Part shown: in pieces, positions 26,067-34,693 of the stretch
Layout of the letters: each line of letters begins with the position of its first letter
How positions within the stretch are numbered: the first letter of the stretch is position 1
Assembly (NCBI GenBank): GCA_035690905.1
Contig: DASSKA010000124.1
Coordinates: 1-64,000, forward strand
DNA length: 64,000 nt
Direction of reading: 5' to 3'
Source of the DNA: DASSKA01 sp035690905
GTDB taxonomy: Bacteria; Actinomycetota; Actinomycetes; Propionibacteriales; Nocardioidaceae
Made by a program: the position numbers and the translations under genes
The notes under the pieces: model-generated
Database searches by the model: none
What the model saw: only the letters and a program-made list of their open reading frames with translations
What the model was told of the DNA's origin: nothing

Positions 26067-26095
26067 GGCCCCGAGATTACCAGTTGTGGGTGATG

Positions 26096-26141
26096 CCAAC
26101 ATTCGCTATGTTGGGGTCGCCAATATGGGTATGACCAACAT
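26096..26141. promoter_or_regulatory. MarR-type operator between marR and MFS genes
   Basis: Inverted repeat CCAACAT-N5-ATGTTGG at 26096-26114, with two more half-sites, CCAATAT (26120-26126) and CCAACAT (26135-26141), running into the MFS Shine-Dalgarno. It overlaps the marR 5' region and so could repress both genes. Confidence 0.65.
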
Positions 26142-26151
26142 AGGAGGTCGC

Positions 26152-27651
26152 ATGTCGACCCACTCCGCATCCCTCACCCTGCGCGGCTGGCGCGGCAGGC
26201 GCATCCTGCTTCTCCTCTGCGCGGTCGCGCTGCTCGACTTCATCGACGCGTCCATCACCAACGTCGCGCTACCCCACATCCTGCGCTCGCTGCACTTCTC
26301 GATGCAGAGCCTGCAGTGGGTACCGTCGGCGTACCTGCTGACGTACGGCGGGTTCATGCTGCTCGGCGGGCGACTCGCCGACCTGTTCGGTCGTCGCAGC
26401 GTCCTGATCGCCGGGACAGCGCTCGTGGGAGTCGCCTCGCTCGCCGGGGGTTTCGCCGGAGAGGCGGCCGTCTTCATCGCCGCCCGACTTGCTCAGGGCC
26501 TCGGCGCCGCGCTCATGCTGCCCGCAGCCCTGTCGACGCTCACCACCACCTTCACGACGACCAAGGACCGCCAGTCGGCGCTCGGCGTGTGGGCTGCCGT
26601 CGCGGGCCTCGCCTCGGCGGCCGGAATCCTGCTCGGCGGCGTCCTTACCGAGGGCCCAGGATGGCGATGGGTGATGTTCGTCAACCCGATCGCCTGCGCG
26701 TTGGTGCTTCCCGCCGTCGTCGCCATCCTGCCGGGGGACCGTCCGGCGGATCGCAGCACCCGTTTCGACGTTCTGGGGAGTCTCGTCCTCACCGGGGCGA
26801 TGCTGCTGCTGGTCTACGCCCTCATTCAGGCACCCGACCAAGGTTGGTCTGCCGCTTCCACGTGGCTCGAGCTGACGGGAGCGGCCGTGTTGCTCACCTG
26901 CTTCGTCGTCATCGAGCGAACCGTCCGCGACCCGATCCTGCCGCTGAGCATCTTCCGGGTGCCTGGCCTGGCCGCCGCGAACCTGACGGGTCTGATCGGC
27001 TTTGCGGGCATGCTCTCGATGTTCTACTTCCTCACCCTCTACATGCAGAACGTTCTCGGTTACTCGCCCATCGCCGCCGGCGCCGCATACCTCCCCCTCA
27101 CCTTCGCCATCGCAGTTTCGGCCGGGCTCGGATCCAAGCTGCTCATCAACGTCGGCAGCCGAGCCGTGATCTCCGCCGGGGCACTCCTCGCGGCCGCCGG
27201 ACTGCTCCTGCTGAGTCGCCTGCCAGTCGACGGCGGCTACGCCGTGCACATCCTTCCGGGGCTCCTCCTGGTTGCGTTCGGCGTCGGGCCATTGTTCGTC
27301 GGCGTGACGAACGCTGCCAATGCCGGCGTCGGTCCAAGTCGAGCTGGGCTGGCTGCGGCCATCCTCAACTCCTCCCAGCAGATCGGCGGAGCCCTCGGGC
27401 TGGCCGTCTTCTCGGCGGTCGGAGCAGCGCAGATCCACCATGTCCTCGCAGTCGGTGCGCCCGTTCTCGACGCCACCACCTCCGGCCTGCGGCACGCGCT
27501 GGCCTCCGGAGCCGCGTTCACCGCAGCCGCTGCGGTCCTCGCCCTGGCGACCAAGGACACCCACGAAGACCCGGCCTACCACGCGGTCGAACCCGACCAG
27601 GCACAGCCGCAGCTCGGCGCCGGCCTCGAAACCATCAAGGAGATCCGATGA
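26152..27651 (+). CDS. MFS transporter, DHA2 (14-TMS drug:H+ antiporter) family
   Basis: A 499-residue efflux permease. Motif C-like and family segments are clear: LLDFIDASITNVALPHI in helix 1 (the D-x-x-I/V-x-N-V-A-L-P signature of EmrB/QacA types), LLGGRLADLFGRRSVLI (motif A) and QGLGAALMLPAAL. Length and about 14 hydrophobic stretches fit DHA2. Start ATG 26152 has AGGAGG at a good distance. It is regulated in all likelihood by the divergent MarR protein. The last codons overlap the next gene (ATGA). The exported compound is unknown. Confidence 0.93.
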   Translation: MSTHSASLTLRGWRGRRILLLLCAVALLDFIDASITNVALPHILRSLHFSMQSLQWVPSAYLLTYGGFMLLGGRLADLFGRRSVLIAGTALVGVASLAGGFAGEAAVFIAARLAQGLGAALMLPAALSTLTTTFTTTKDRQSALGVWAAVAGLASAAGILLGGVLTEGPGWRWVMFVNPIACALVLPAVVAILPGDRPADRSTRFDVLGSLVLTGAMLLLVYALIQAPDQGWSAASTWLELTGAAVLLTCFVVIERTVRDPILPLSIFRVPGLAAANLTGLIGFAGMLSMFYFLTLYMQNVLGYSPIAAGAAYLPLTFAIAVSAGLGSKLLINVGSRAVISAGALLAAAGLLLLSRLPVDGGYAVHILPGLLLVAFGVGPLFVGVTNAANAGVGPSRAGLAAAILNSSQQIGGALGLAVFSAVGAAQIHHVLAVGAPVLDATTSGLRHALASGAAFTAAAAVLALATKDTHEDPAYHAVEPDQAQPQLGAGLETIKEIR

Positions 27652-28328
27652 AGAACCCAGCGCCCGCCACCGCCAAGGCGCGCGTGCTCGTCGTAGGACG
27701 CAGCCCAAGCGTGCTGGTAGCTGCTGTCGAGCTGATGCGCAGCAAGGGCTATCGCGCGGACGTGACCAACCAGTTCGACCGGGTGCTGGACGACTACCAC
27801 CCCAGTGACCTCGACGTGGTCGTCTTCGGTGGCATGGTCCCCACCGACACCAAGCAGCACCTTCGAGACGAGATCACCAGGGGCAACCCCGGGGTCACCA
27901 TCGTTCAGGGGCTCGCCGGCATCCCCGGAGTCATTGCCGCCCAGGTCGACTCGGTCACCCGCGGCTGTTCGACAGATGATGCCGAGATCGGGTACGACCC
28001 CGAGAACCGAGCCGTCCGGGTGACCCTTCCGCACGCAGCCCAAGCAACCATCGAGACCCTGTGGATGACCTCTTGGCGGCCACCCGAGCCCACCAGCACC
28101 TCCGCTGTCGTCTTCGACGACGAGCTCGCCGGCGGCTCGCACGCCATCGCCATCCCGGACCGGATCCCGACCGAGGGCTCCTTCGCGACGGTCACCGTCG
28201 GCACGCAAGTCTCCGTCTTCGCGATCGGCCCGATGCCGACCGCCGTCACCCGGATGGTGCCGAAGTCCTCCGCCGACACGAGGCTCCCTGCCGTGCCGGC
28301 GATCACCACGCACCGCGATGAGAGCTGA
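27648..28328 (+). CDS. Unknown protein with receiver-like N-terminal fold, coupled to MFS pump
   Basis: A 226-residue soluble protein translated from an ATGA overlap with the pump gene. Residues 12-105 have a Rossmann/receiver-like rhythm (RVLVVGRSPSVLVAAVELMRSKG, DLDVVVFGGMVPTD, then GVTIVQGLAG), reminiscent of response-regulator receivers but without a convincing phospho-acceptor Asp triad. Residues 110-226 form a second part of beta-rich character (NRAVRVTLP, TSAVVFDDELAGGSHAIAIPD, FATVTVGTQVSVFAIG). I recognise no named family. Its coupling suggests a role tied to the exported substrate, as an enzyme or sensor. Confidence 0.7.
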   Translation: MKNPAPATAKARVLVVGRSPSVLVAAVELMRSKGYRADVTNQFDRVLDDYHPSDLDVVVFGGMVPTDTKQHLRDEITRGNPGVTIVQGLAGIPGVIAAQVDSVTRGCSTDDAEIGYDPENRAVRVTLPHAAQATIETLWMTSWRPPEPTSTSAVVFDDELAGGSHAIAIPDRIPTEGSFATVTVGTQVSVFAIGPMPTAVTRMVPKSSADTRLPAVPAITTHRDES

Positions 28329-28435
28329 AGACCTACCGGCGGCCGCGCGTCGTCCCCATCGAGTTGCGCGCTCCCAGACAGAGCCCTTCCGTTTCAGAGG
28401 CAAGAGGGCGGTGGGCCGACGTGGCGTCTTCCGAA

Positions 28436-29083
28436 TCAGCGTGGTCTACGGATGCGTGCCTTGGCCAAGCTCTGGCACGGGATCAGTTGGGAATGAGGAC
28501 CGCCAGAGACACCCCCCTCGGGGATCGCAGGGAGAAAGCGGACAGATTCTGAGGTCAGGGGGATGAGGACGTCGTCGCCGAGGGACCATTCGGCGGCTCG
28601 AGCCGCCAACTCCGCCGGTACTTCGGGCTCGCCGTTGACCAGGGGCGGGACGCGAAAAGTCCCGTGAGCGTCGTGCGCGAGGACCACCTCGTACCCTCGC
28701 TCCATCGCTGACCGAGCAGTTGCTGCGACGCACATCTCCGACATCACACCGCAGATGCTGACCTTCTTGACGTGATGTTGACGAAGCAACGCGTCCAGAT
28801 CGGTTCCGGCGAACCCGTTGTCGTGCTGCTTGCGCACCACAGCATCGCCGGGCTGAGGTTCAAGAGCGAGTTCCCATCCAGTTGATCCGGGCTGGTCGGG
28901 CTCGCCTGAGCCACCGTCGTTCTGGAGGAAGACCACCAGGGCGCCGGCAGCGTGTGCACCTTCGATCTGGCGCTGTGCAGCCTGAAGGACCGTGCCGATC
29001 CGTGGAACTGCGCCTGGACCTTCGACGAAGGCGCGCTGCATATCGACCACGATCACGGCGGCCACGACCGCGGAGTCCTTCAC
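28436..29083 (-). CDS. Cysteine hydrolase, isochorismatase family
   Basis: A 215-residue isochorismatase-like hydrolase. The catalytic Asp is in VIVVDMQRAF (near residue 14), the Lys in VVRKQHDNGFAGTDL (near 84), and the nucleophilic Cys in GVMSEMCVAATARSAMERGY (near 118), with the cis-peptide VM before it. The family hydrolyses amides or vinyl ethers such as nicotinamide, ureidoacrylate or isochorismate; this one is not assignable. Start GTG 29083 has TACGCT six bases upstream (leaderless). It is divergent from the NUDIX gene. Confidence 0.9.
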   Translation of the reverse strand: MKDSAVVAAVIVVDMQRAFVEGPGAVPRIGTVLQAAQRQIEGAHAAGALVVFLQNDGGSGEPDQPGSTGWELALEPQPGDAVVRKQHDNGFAGTDLDALLRQHHVKKVSICGVMSEMCVAATARSAMERGYEVVLAHDAHGTFRVPPLVNGEPEVPAELAARAAEWSLGDDVLIPLTSESVRFLPAIPEGGVSGGPHSQLIPCQSLAKARIRRPR

Positions 29084-29089
29084 GCTGCG

Positions 29090-29095
29090 AGCGTA
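29090..29095 (-). promoter_or_regulatory. -10 box of leaderless cysteine-hydrolase promoter
   Basis: TACGCT on the minus strand, six bases from GTG 29083. Confidence 0.5.
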
Positions 29096-29201
29096 CGGCG
29101 TGCGAGGTTCCCGCGTGCCGATCGTCGTCCGGAATGTCTGCGGATAGCGCGTAACGGCATAGAGCAGGTCACTTGTCGGAGGTCCGTGCTTCGATCTGGG
29201 T

Positions 29202-29606
29202 ATGGATCAGGTAGTTGTTGGGGCGCTAGTTCGCGCAGACCGAGTGCTTCTCGTGCATCGCCGTCCCGACAAGCGTGCGTACCCGAATGTGTGGGAGTTG
29301 CCCGGTGGAGTCATGGAGGCGGGCGAGTCGGAGCTGGCCGCGCTCGCAAGGGAACTGCACGAGGAACTCGGCGTGCGGATCGCGAGGGACTCGGCGTCCC
29401 ACCTGTGCCGGCTGACCGCGAGACCTGCGGGCGAGCCGGCCCACCTGAGCGCTTGGCTCGTGCGCGACTGGCAGGGCACGCCAGCGAATGTCGCTGCCGA
29501 AGAGCACGACGACATCGAGTGGTTTGGCCTCGAGGAGCTACCCCCTCCCGTCCACGTCCCCGTGCGCACCGCCTTGGTGGCTGCGATGCGGACCCACCAG
29601 GCCTGA
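29202..29606 (+). CDS. NUDIX hydrolase
   Basis: A 134-residue NUDIX enzyme with a complete catalytic box: GGVMEAGESELAALARELHEE then LGV, fitting G-x5-E-x7-R-E-U-x-E-E-x-G-U. The flanks (ALVRADRVLLVHRRPDKRAYPNVWELPGG and EEHDDIEWFGLEEL) fit the MutT-like group that cleaves nucleoside triphosphates or similar pyrophosphates. ATG 29202 is chosen on family alignment. No operon partner. Confidence 0.92.
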   Translation: MDQVVVGALVRADRVLLVHRRPDKRAYPNVWELPGGVMEAGESELAALARELHEELGVRIARDSASHLCRLTARPAGEPAHLSAWLVRDWQGTPANVAAEEHDDIEWFGLEELPPPVHVPVRTALVAAMRTHQA

Positions 29607-29709
29607 ACCGCACCAGCCGTTGTGAGCGCGTCGCGAAGTTCTCCAAACGCAATCCGTTGGGTGCTCTGACAAGAGCCGAGGGCTACAAGACCGACATCTC
29701 GGTCAGACG

Positions 29710-29850
29710 TCACGAGGCCGGACACGGGCACCGGTAGCGGATCCACGTCCGGGCAGTTGCCCGGGACGATGACCATGCAGGGCCGTGCCCGCATGTCTTG
29801 TAGGAAGTGCGAGTGCCGTCGGCGGAGAAGACGAAGCTGGTGTCTGTCAT
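29710..29850 (-). pseudogene. N-terminal remnant of an alpha/beta hydrolase
   Basis: From ATG 29850 the minus strand reads MTDTSFVFSADGTRTSYKTCGHGPA, a typical alpha/beta-hydrolase opening (S-x-D-G-T-x-x-x-Y-x-x-x-G-x-G-P). A shift of frame then gives MVIVPGNCPD, resembling the next strand and oxyanion-hole region. Nothing of the nucleophile elbow or later parts follows. The start overlaps the tetR stop in ATGA with AAGGAG upstream, so an intact hydrolase was once co-translated with the regulator. Confidence 0.55.
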
Positions 29851-30563
29851 GTGATGCTCCTTGAGCCCGAGTCGGGTGTGTCTGAGGTTGCGGTCGTGAA
29901 GTTGATGGAAGCGCGGTTCCCGTCTGGGTGGCCATCGGGTGGACGACCAGGGCTGTTGACGGCGGTGAGGGCAGGGCGGAGCGTGCTCAGTGCTCGGAGG
30001 GTGTCGGTCTCCAGCGCGTCGAGGCGGGTTTCGGCTGCGACACCGAGACGATCGATAGTGCGGACGAACACGTGCAGCAACGCGTCGGTCAGTGTGCGGG
30101 CGGTCACAGGATCGATGTGTTCGCGGTCGGCGAGACGGTCGGCCAGGATGGTGGCCATCTGGTCGGCGTGGTCGAGCAGGTGTCTGCGTAGTCCCGGGTC
30201 GGCGGCGACGAGCCGGGGCATCCCGCCCGGGTTGTGTGTGGCCAGGCGTGCCGTGGCGCCGAACGTGGCGTCGCGCAGCCAGTGCGTGTAGGCATCGAGG
30301 AGGTCGGTGTCCGCGTCCCGGTCGGCCACGGTGGCCAGCAGCCTGTGTCGGAGCTCGTCGACGCGGTCGAACACGAGGCTTTCCTTGGTGGGGAAGTAGT
30401 TGTAGACCGTCTGCTCGGACACGTCGGCGGCCTGGGCGACCTCGACCATGGTGACCGCGTGGAAGCCGGCGCCGCCGAACAGCCGCGCGGCGGCGGCGGC
30501 GATGGTCGCCCGCGTCCGCGCCTTCTTGCGTTCTCGCAGCCCGGCACGGGGTGTTGCTGTCAC
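29847..30563 (-). CDS. TetR family transcriptional regulator
   Basis: A 238-residue TetR-type regulator. HTH: ARLFGGAGFHAVTMVEVAQAADVSEQTVYNYFPTKESLVFD at residues 25-65. Start GTG 30563, with GGAG upstream, is preferred over the in-frame 30629 codon, which lies beyond the divergent monooxygenase start. The gene is divergent from the flavin monooxygenase, so it most likely represses that gene and is relieved by its substrate. The remnant of a hydrolase gene is coupled to its 3' end. Confidence 0.9.
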   Translation of the reverse strand: MTATPRAGLRERKKARTRATIAAAAARLFGGAGFHAVTMVEVAQAADVSEQTVYNYFPTKESLVFDRVDELRHRLLATVADRDADTDLLDAYTHWLRDATFGATARLATHNPGGMPRLVAADPGLRRHLLDHADQMATILADRLADREHIDPVTARTLTDALLHVFVRTIDRLGVAAETRLDALETDTLRALSTLRPALTAVNSPGRPPDGHPDGNRASINFTTATSDTPDSGSRSIT

Positions 30564-30614
30564 GTCTGCTCCGTCTCGACAGGAAATTCTCGGCAGCGGC
30601 ACGATACTTATGGT

Positions 30615-30620
30615 TACTCT
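30615..30620 (+). promoter_or_regulatory. -10 box of leaderless monooxygenase promoter
   Basis: TACTCT ends seven bases before ATG 30628; an alternative in-frame ATG at 30610 lies upstream of this box, so 30628 is preferred. Confidence 0.45.
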
Positions 30621-30627
30621 AACATTC

Positions 30628-32193
30628 ATGCAACCACAAGATTCGATCGACGTGCTGGTGGTCGGCGGCGGCCCGGTGGGGCTGTTCCTGGCCGCAGAGG
30701 CGAGCCGCTACGGGCTGGCCGTGACGGTGGTGGAGCGGCTGACCGAGCCCTCCCGGCAGATCAGGGCCGGTGCGGTCGGACCGCAGGGTGCCCGGCTGTT
30801 CGACCAGCGGGGACTACTCGACTCGTTCGCCGAGCCGGACCTCGCAGCCTTGTTCGGGTCGGGGGCCGGCGGCGCGCCGGCCCGGCCGGTCGGCCACTTC
30901 GCCGGGCTCTGGCTGCTGCGCGGGGCGCCCGGTGCCACCACGCCGCCGATCTTCGCGCCGCAACACGAGGTTGAGGTCGTCCTGGACCGGCACGTCCGGC
31001 AGCAGGGCGCGCGGCTGTTGCGCGGGCACGAGCTGGCCGGCTTCGTCGACACCGGTGACGGGGTCACCGCACAGGTCGTCGGCCCGGGCGGGCGACGCGA
31101 GCTCACCGCCGCGTTCCTCGTCGGGGCCGACGGTGGCCGCAGCCTGGTCCGCAGACAGTCGGGCATCTGCTTCGACGGCACCGACCCGACCATCACCGGC
31201 CGTCAGGGACTGGTCGAGATAGCCGACCCCAACCCGCTGGCCAAGGGCTGGCACCGCACCCAACGTGGCATGGTCGTGTTCGGGCCTGACCCGCGGCGCA
31301 TCCTGACCGTGGAGTTCGACGGACCGCCGGCCGACCGCGACGCCCCGGTGACCGCCACCGAGATCCAGACCAGCCTGCGCCGAGTCTCCGGCACCGACGT
31401 CACCGTGACCGCGCTGCACACTGGCACCCGCTGGACCGACAACACCAGAGTGGCCCGCGACTACCGCCACGGTCGGGTGCTGCTGGCAGGCGACGCCGCG
31501 CACGTCCATCCGCCGTTCGGCGGGCAGGGACTGACCCTCGGGCTGCAGGACGCGGCCAACCTGGGCTGGAAGCTCGCCGCCACCCTGCAAGGCTGGGCCG
31601 CGCCCGGACTGCTGGACAGCTATCACAGCGAACGGCAGCCAGCCGCCGCGGCCGTGCTGGCCAACACCCGTGCCCAGGTCGCGCTGATGCGGCCGGACCC
31701 GCAGACGACCGCCCTGCGTGACCTGTTCGCCGAGCTCATGGCTCTTGACGACGCCAACGCCCATGTCAGCGCGCTGATGGCCGGCCTGGACCGCCCGTAT
31801 CCCATGAGCAGCAGCGTTCCCGGCGCCGGCGTCTTCGTCGAGGACCAGCCGATCCATGCCCTCGACCGGCCGACTCGCCTGTACGAACTGCTCCGCGCCC
31901 CGGGCGGAGTGCTGCTCGACACGACCACCGACGGACGCTGGGCCGCTACCGCCTCAGGCTGGAGCGATCGCGTGCGGACCGTCCGCGACCCGCGGGCCGG
32001 TCGCTCCGTCCTGGTCCGACCCGACGGCGTGCTCGCCTGGACCGACCAGGACCAGCGCGGCCTTGACACCTCGCTACACACATGGTTCGGAACCGCCGAC
32101 GAGCCGACCGCCACCCCGGGTACCGTCGGCGGCCCCCCGGATTCGCCTCACGCCGGCATGGTCCCGGCAAGGCCACGCAGCCGCCGCCCGTAA
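30628..32193 (+). CDS. Class A FAD monooxygenase (aromatic hydroxylase / rifampicin monooxygenase type)
   Basis: A 521-residue flavoprotein monooxygenase. The FAD motif is VLVVGGGPVGLFLAAEASRYG near residue 10; DG motif FLVGADGGRSLVRRQSG near 165; GD motif RVLLAGDAAHVHPPFGGQGLTLGLQDA near 285. The family hydroxylates aromatic rings, including those of polyketides and rifampicin; the C-terminal thioredoxin-like part fits phenol hydroxylase/Rox relatives. The divergent TetR regulator implies inducible expression. Whether the role is antibiotic inactivation or aromatic catabolism is open. A tiny membrane-protein gene follows ten bases downstream. Confidence 0.9.
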   Translation: MQPQDSIDVLVVGGGPVGLFLAAEASRYGLAVTVVERLTEPSRQIRAGAVGPQGARLFDQRGLLDSFAEPDLAALFGSGAGGAPARPVGHFAGLWLLRGAPGATTPPIFAPQHEVEVVLDRHVRQQGARLLRGHELAGFVDTGDGVTAQVVGPGGRRELTAAFLVGADGGRSLVRRQSGICFDGTDPTITGRQGLVEIADPNPLAKGWHRTQRGMVVFGPDPRRILTVEFDGPPADRDAPVTATEIQTSLRRVSGTDVTVTALHTGTRWTDNTRVARDYRHGRVLLAGDAAHVHPPFGGQGLTLGLQDAANLGWKLAATLQGWAAPGLLDSYHSERQPAAAAVLANTRAQVALMRPDPQTTALRDLFAELMALDDANAHVSALMAGLDRPYPMSSSVPGAGVFVEDQPIHALDRPTRLYELLRAPGGVLLDTTTDGRWAATASGWSDRVRTVRDPRAGRSVLVRPDGVLAWTDQDQRGLDTSLHTWFGTADEPTATPGTVGGPPDSPHAGMVPARPRSRRP

Positions 32194-32202
32194 GGAGTAC
32201 GC

Positions 32203-32292
32203 ATGGACCCCGTGTGGATCATCTCTGCCATCGCGATCATCGTGGTGGCCGTCATCGCCTGGCGCTCCTCGAAGAAACACGACCGGAAATGA
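32203..32292 (+). CDS. 29-residue single-span membrane peptide
   Basis: A 30-codon ORF starting ATG 32203 with AAGGAG six bases upstream, nine bases after the monooxygenase stop. The product has one hydrophobic span (WIISAIAIIVVAVIAW) then a charged tail RSSKKHDRK, a textbook small membrane protein. The ribosome site, the hydrophobic pattern and the operon position make a chance ORF unlikely. Function unknown; it could tether or modulate the monooxygenase. Confidence 0.6.
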   Translation: MDPVWIISAIAIIVVAVIAWRSSKKHDRK

Positions 32293-32329
32293 CTGCCGCG
32301 AAGTTCGCACCACTACGAATGTCGGATGC

Positions 32330-32470
32330 GGGACGGCCGACGCCGAAGAGTTCGGCGACCTCGAGGGTGCTGTACTCGCCGCTGTGCACGAGGGCGACCA
32401 GGTGGGCTTCCTGCTTCCGGTTGAGTTTGGGCTGCTTGCCCCGCAGCCTGCCCTTCGTTCGACGTCCGAA
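32330..32470 (-). pseudogene. C-terminal remnant of a serine recombinase (resolvase)
   Basis: The minus strand reads KGRLRGKQPKLNRKQEAHLV and then EYSTLEVAELFGVGRP, which is the HTH tail of resolvase/invertase-type serine recombinases (K-G-R-x-x-G-K-x-P-K-L, then the L-x-x-x-G-x-x-S-x-x-E-x-A-E-L-F-x-V-x-R pattern). No catalytic domain lies upstream and the end diverges. It marks past integration or transposition here. The rest of 32293-32663 holds no supportable gene. Confidence 0.65.
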
Positions 32471-32663
32471 ACCACTGGGTGACCGATTGAACTCGCTGGG
32501 GCTGCCACCCATGCGACGAAGTCGACACGCGCAGCTCAACATGCACCGCGAGCTGACCCACCTGGGCTTTCACGCAGAAGCAGCCGATGTCCGGTGCGGA
32601 ACCCACGTCCGGTGTCACCATCGTGCAGTCAGCGCAGTCGTCGGCGGAAGCGAGGTCTAGCAG

Positions 32664-33143
32664 GTGTGGAAGGACCACAGAGCCAGACGAAACCTCAAGT
32701 GGGTCGCGGTCGCAGCAGGGCTGGCTCTCGTGACCGCCGGCTGTACAAAGCCGCATCCGACGCTTGCAGACCTCCGGCAGGTCCCTGAGGTGTCCTTGCA
32801 CCCTGCGGGAGCGGTCCTGGTGCAGCGCGGCGGCGTGGACTCCGATCGAAAGAACTTCGGCGGCGTGAACCCCGCGATCCTCACCGACCTGTACGCCACC
32901 GATGACGCCCCGGCAGCGGTCTTCGCCTTCTACCGCGACCACCTCGCAGACGCGTGGGTCGAGGACAGCAACCCCGGTGTGATGCGGACTGAGTGGGCAG
33001 ATGCCGCCGCCTGGGAGTCAGCCGACTACCTGTTCCAGGTCGGCATCATAAGTGCCGACTACCGCAACCGGGCTGCGGCCGCCATCCCGCGGGCCGTAGG
33101 AAAGAGGACCCTCTTCGCGTTGTCGCTGCAGGCACGGAACTGA
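32664..33143 (+). CDS. Putative lipoprotein, function unknown
   Basis: A 159-residue protein with a charged start, a hydrophobic signal (WVAVAAGLALVTAGC) and a lipobox VTAGC at residues 23-27. The mature part has VPEVSLHPAGAVLVQRGGVD and AAVFAFYRDHLADAW, the latter resembling a repeated pattern in actinobacterial lipoproteins of unknown role in which a soluble domain compares paired observations. Start GTG 32664 is the only one giving a complete signal peptide. No family assigned. Confidence 0.75.
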   Translation: MWKDHRARRNLKWVAVAAGLALVTAGCTKPHPTLADLRQVPEVSLHPAGAVLVQRGGVDSDRKNFGGVNPAILTDLYATDDAPAAVFAFYRDHLADAWVEDSNPGVMRTEWADAAAWESADYLFQVGIISADYRNRAAAAIPRAVGKRTLFALSLQARN

Positions 33144-33487
33144 CGGATAGCTGACCGAGACCTCTACACCGAACCGACCCGCGCCCAGCGGCGAATCGAC
33201 ACACGGATCACCTGCGGTCCCCGCACCGCGGGACTGACACTCACCCGGCGCGCGCCTCCAACTGCCGACCGGCAACGACAACCTCTCCCACTACGAGACA
33301 CGCTGCGGTAGACCGCTGATCCCGCGTCTCGGGGGCAGCCCAGCGACCCCGCGACTCGCCGCCGCGTACCGGCCCGGCCGTTTACCGGAACTGCCGCGGA
33401 CCGCGCGTCGGAGGGTGCCGCACCAGCCGTTTTGCCGCCCGCCGGCGTCACATGGCCGGCAGCGTCATGGCATGTGACTGGACCCGG
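33144..33487. other. Intergenic stretch without a supportable gene
   Basis: 344 bases between the lipoprotein gene and a convergent membrane-protein gene. Short open frames exist on both strands, but none has a ribosome site, domain or codon pattern that supports it. No strong terminator hairpin was found. Confidence 0.6.
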
Positions 33488-34285
33488 TTACCTGACTATG
33501 GGGTCGCCAAGCCTTTCCAGAGCGCGGGCTCGCAGTCTCGCGCCGTCGACCTCCTTGCCCGCGACCGGTCGAGTGCTGACATCCTTCGACAGTGCCCAAT
33601 GGCCACTGTGCCCGCAGGCGGCGAAGATGGTCACGGAACCGCCTGGCCTGAAGCTGGCATTGTCGCCGGCCGTGAAGGGCAGTTTGATCAGCACTGCCTC
33701 CCCTTGATTCCCCAGGGCGACGATTCGGTTGCTTCGGACGAGCTTGCCGGGCACGCTCACTATCCGGCATGACTGCTGCGTCCAACTACCACTGCGCAGC
33801 GTTGGTAACACCCGCAGCAGACGGTAGGCGCGCACCGCCGCAGATGCGACCAGGAACAGTCCGGCGAGGAGGGCGCCGATAGCGGCCAACACGGCGATCG
33901 GTGACTCGTTCTCGGAGAAGTCGGCAACGAATCGGGAGGGTGTCGCGGCATCGACATAGATCGTGAACTCATCTCCGGCCTGGACCGCAGGCCCACACCC
34001 GTCGATGAATAGCTGCTCGGTGTGCGTCACGCCCGCAACGGCGTACCGGATCGGTACGGGCACCTGTCCGCAACGCAGCGATTCCGGCGGGTCCGCGAGA
34101 GCGACGGCCGTTGTTCTGACGCCCGTAGCGCGAAGATGCTCAGCCCCGCCCTGGACGGTAGACGCGTAGATCATGAACGCGACGAGTAATAAAGACCCGG
34201 CTACGAACCAGGCCAATCCCCAGACACCTGCGACCCCCCACGCCCGTCGCGTGGCGGCCGTCGACCATGCAGTCCCGCTCGTCAT
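33488..34285 (-). CDS. Two-span membrane protein, DUF3592-like
   Basis: A 265-residue protein with two hydrophobic segments, about residues 19-42 (GLAWFVAGSLLLVAFMIYAS) and 138-162 (IAVLAAIGALLAGLFLVASA). The segment between them (residues 45-130) is extracytoplasmic with two cysteines and the GDEFTIYVDAATPSRF pattern resembling DUF3592-type proteins. The C-terminal 100 residues are cytoplasmic. Start uncertain: ATG 34285, or a GTG at 34330 adding 15 residues. Function unknown; the neighbourhood is accessory DNA. Confidence 0.7.
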   Translation of the reverse strand: MTSGTAWSTAATRRAWGVAGVWGLAWFVAGSLLLVAFMIYASTVQGGAEHLRATGVRTTAVALADPPESLRCGQVPVPIRYAVAGVTHTEQLFIDGCGPAVQAGDEFTIYVDAATPSRFVADFSENESPIAVLAAIGALLAGLFLVASAAVRAYRLLRVLPTLRSGSWTQQSCRIVSVPGKLVRSNRIVALGNQGEAVLIKLPFTAGDNASFRPGGSVTIFAACGHSGHWALSKDVSTRPVAGKEVDGARLRARALERLGDPIVR

Positions 34286-34522
34286 AGCGACGAACTGTTC
34301 CCTCCGCTGCGCCGACCCGAGGAGTCCCACGTCGCTCGCGAGTACTTCTGGTCCACCGCAGTTCTCATGTCGCTCCTGACACTCAGCCGAGCGGATACCG
34401 ACCGGTCAAGAACAAGCCACAGCCACGCGTCCGCGTCCGGCACCTCACGTTAGGGGGATGGTTCGCAGACCGTAGGTACTTTCACGAATCTGGCCGCTGT
34501 CCGCGCTTGGTCGGCCAGGCAG

Positions 34523-34693
34523 CTAGTGCTCAACTGGCGATTCCACGTATTCGATCGTGACCGGGTAGCGGCTTTCGAGAACCGCCTGCGGATCGGCGGC
34601 GCCGAGCAGTTGGGCGTCTGTGGTCGTGAACTCGATGCCGGTCCCGTCATGGCGGGCGCCGCCGCTGGTGAGGCGCCCGGCAAACCGGCTCAT
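34523..34693 (-). CDS. Small hypothetical protein (weak)
   Basis: A 56-codon frame, MSRFAGRLTSGGARHDG to VESPVEH, acidic at its end and without a clear ribosome site. Its amino-acid composition looks protein-like, and it lies between a membrane-protein gene and an excisionase-type gene in a mobile region. No family recognised; it may not be a gene. Confidence 0.3.
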   Translation of the reverse strand: MSRFAGRLTSGGARHDGTGIEFTTTDAQLLGAADPQAVLESRYPVTIEYVESPVEH

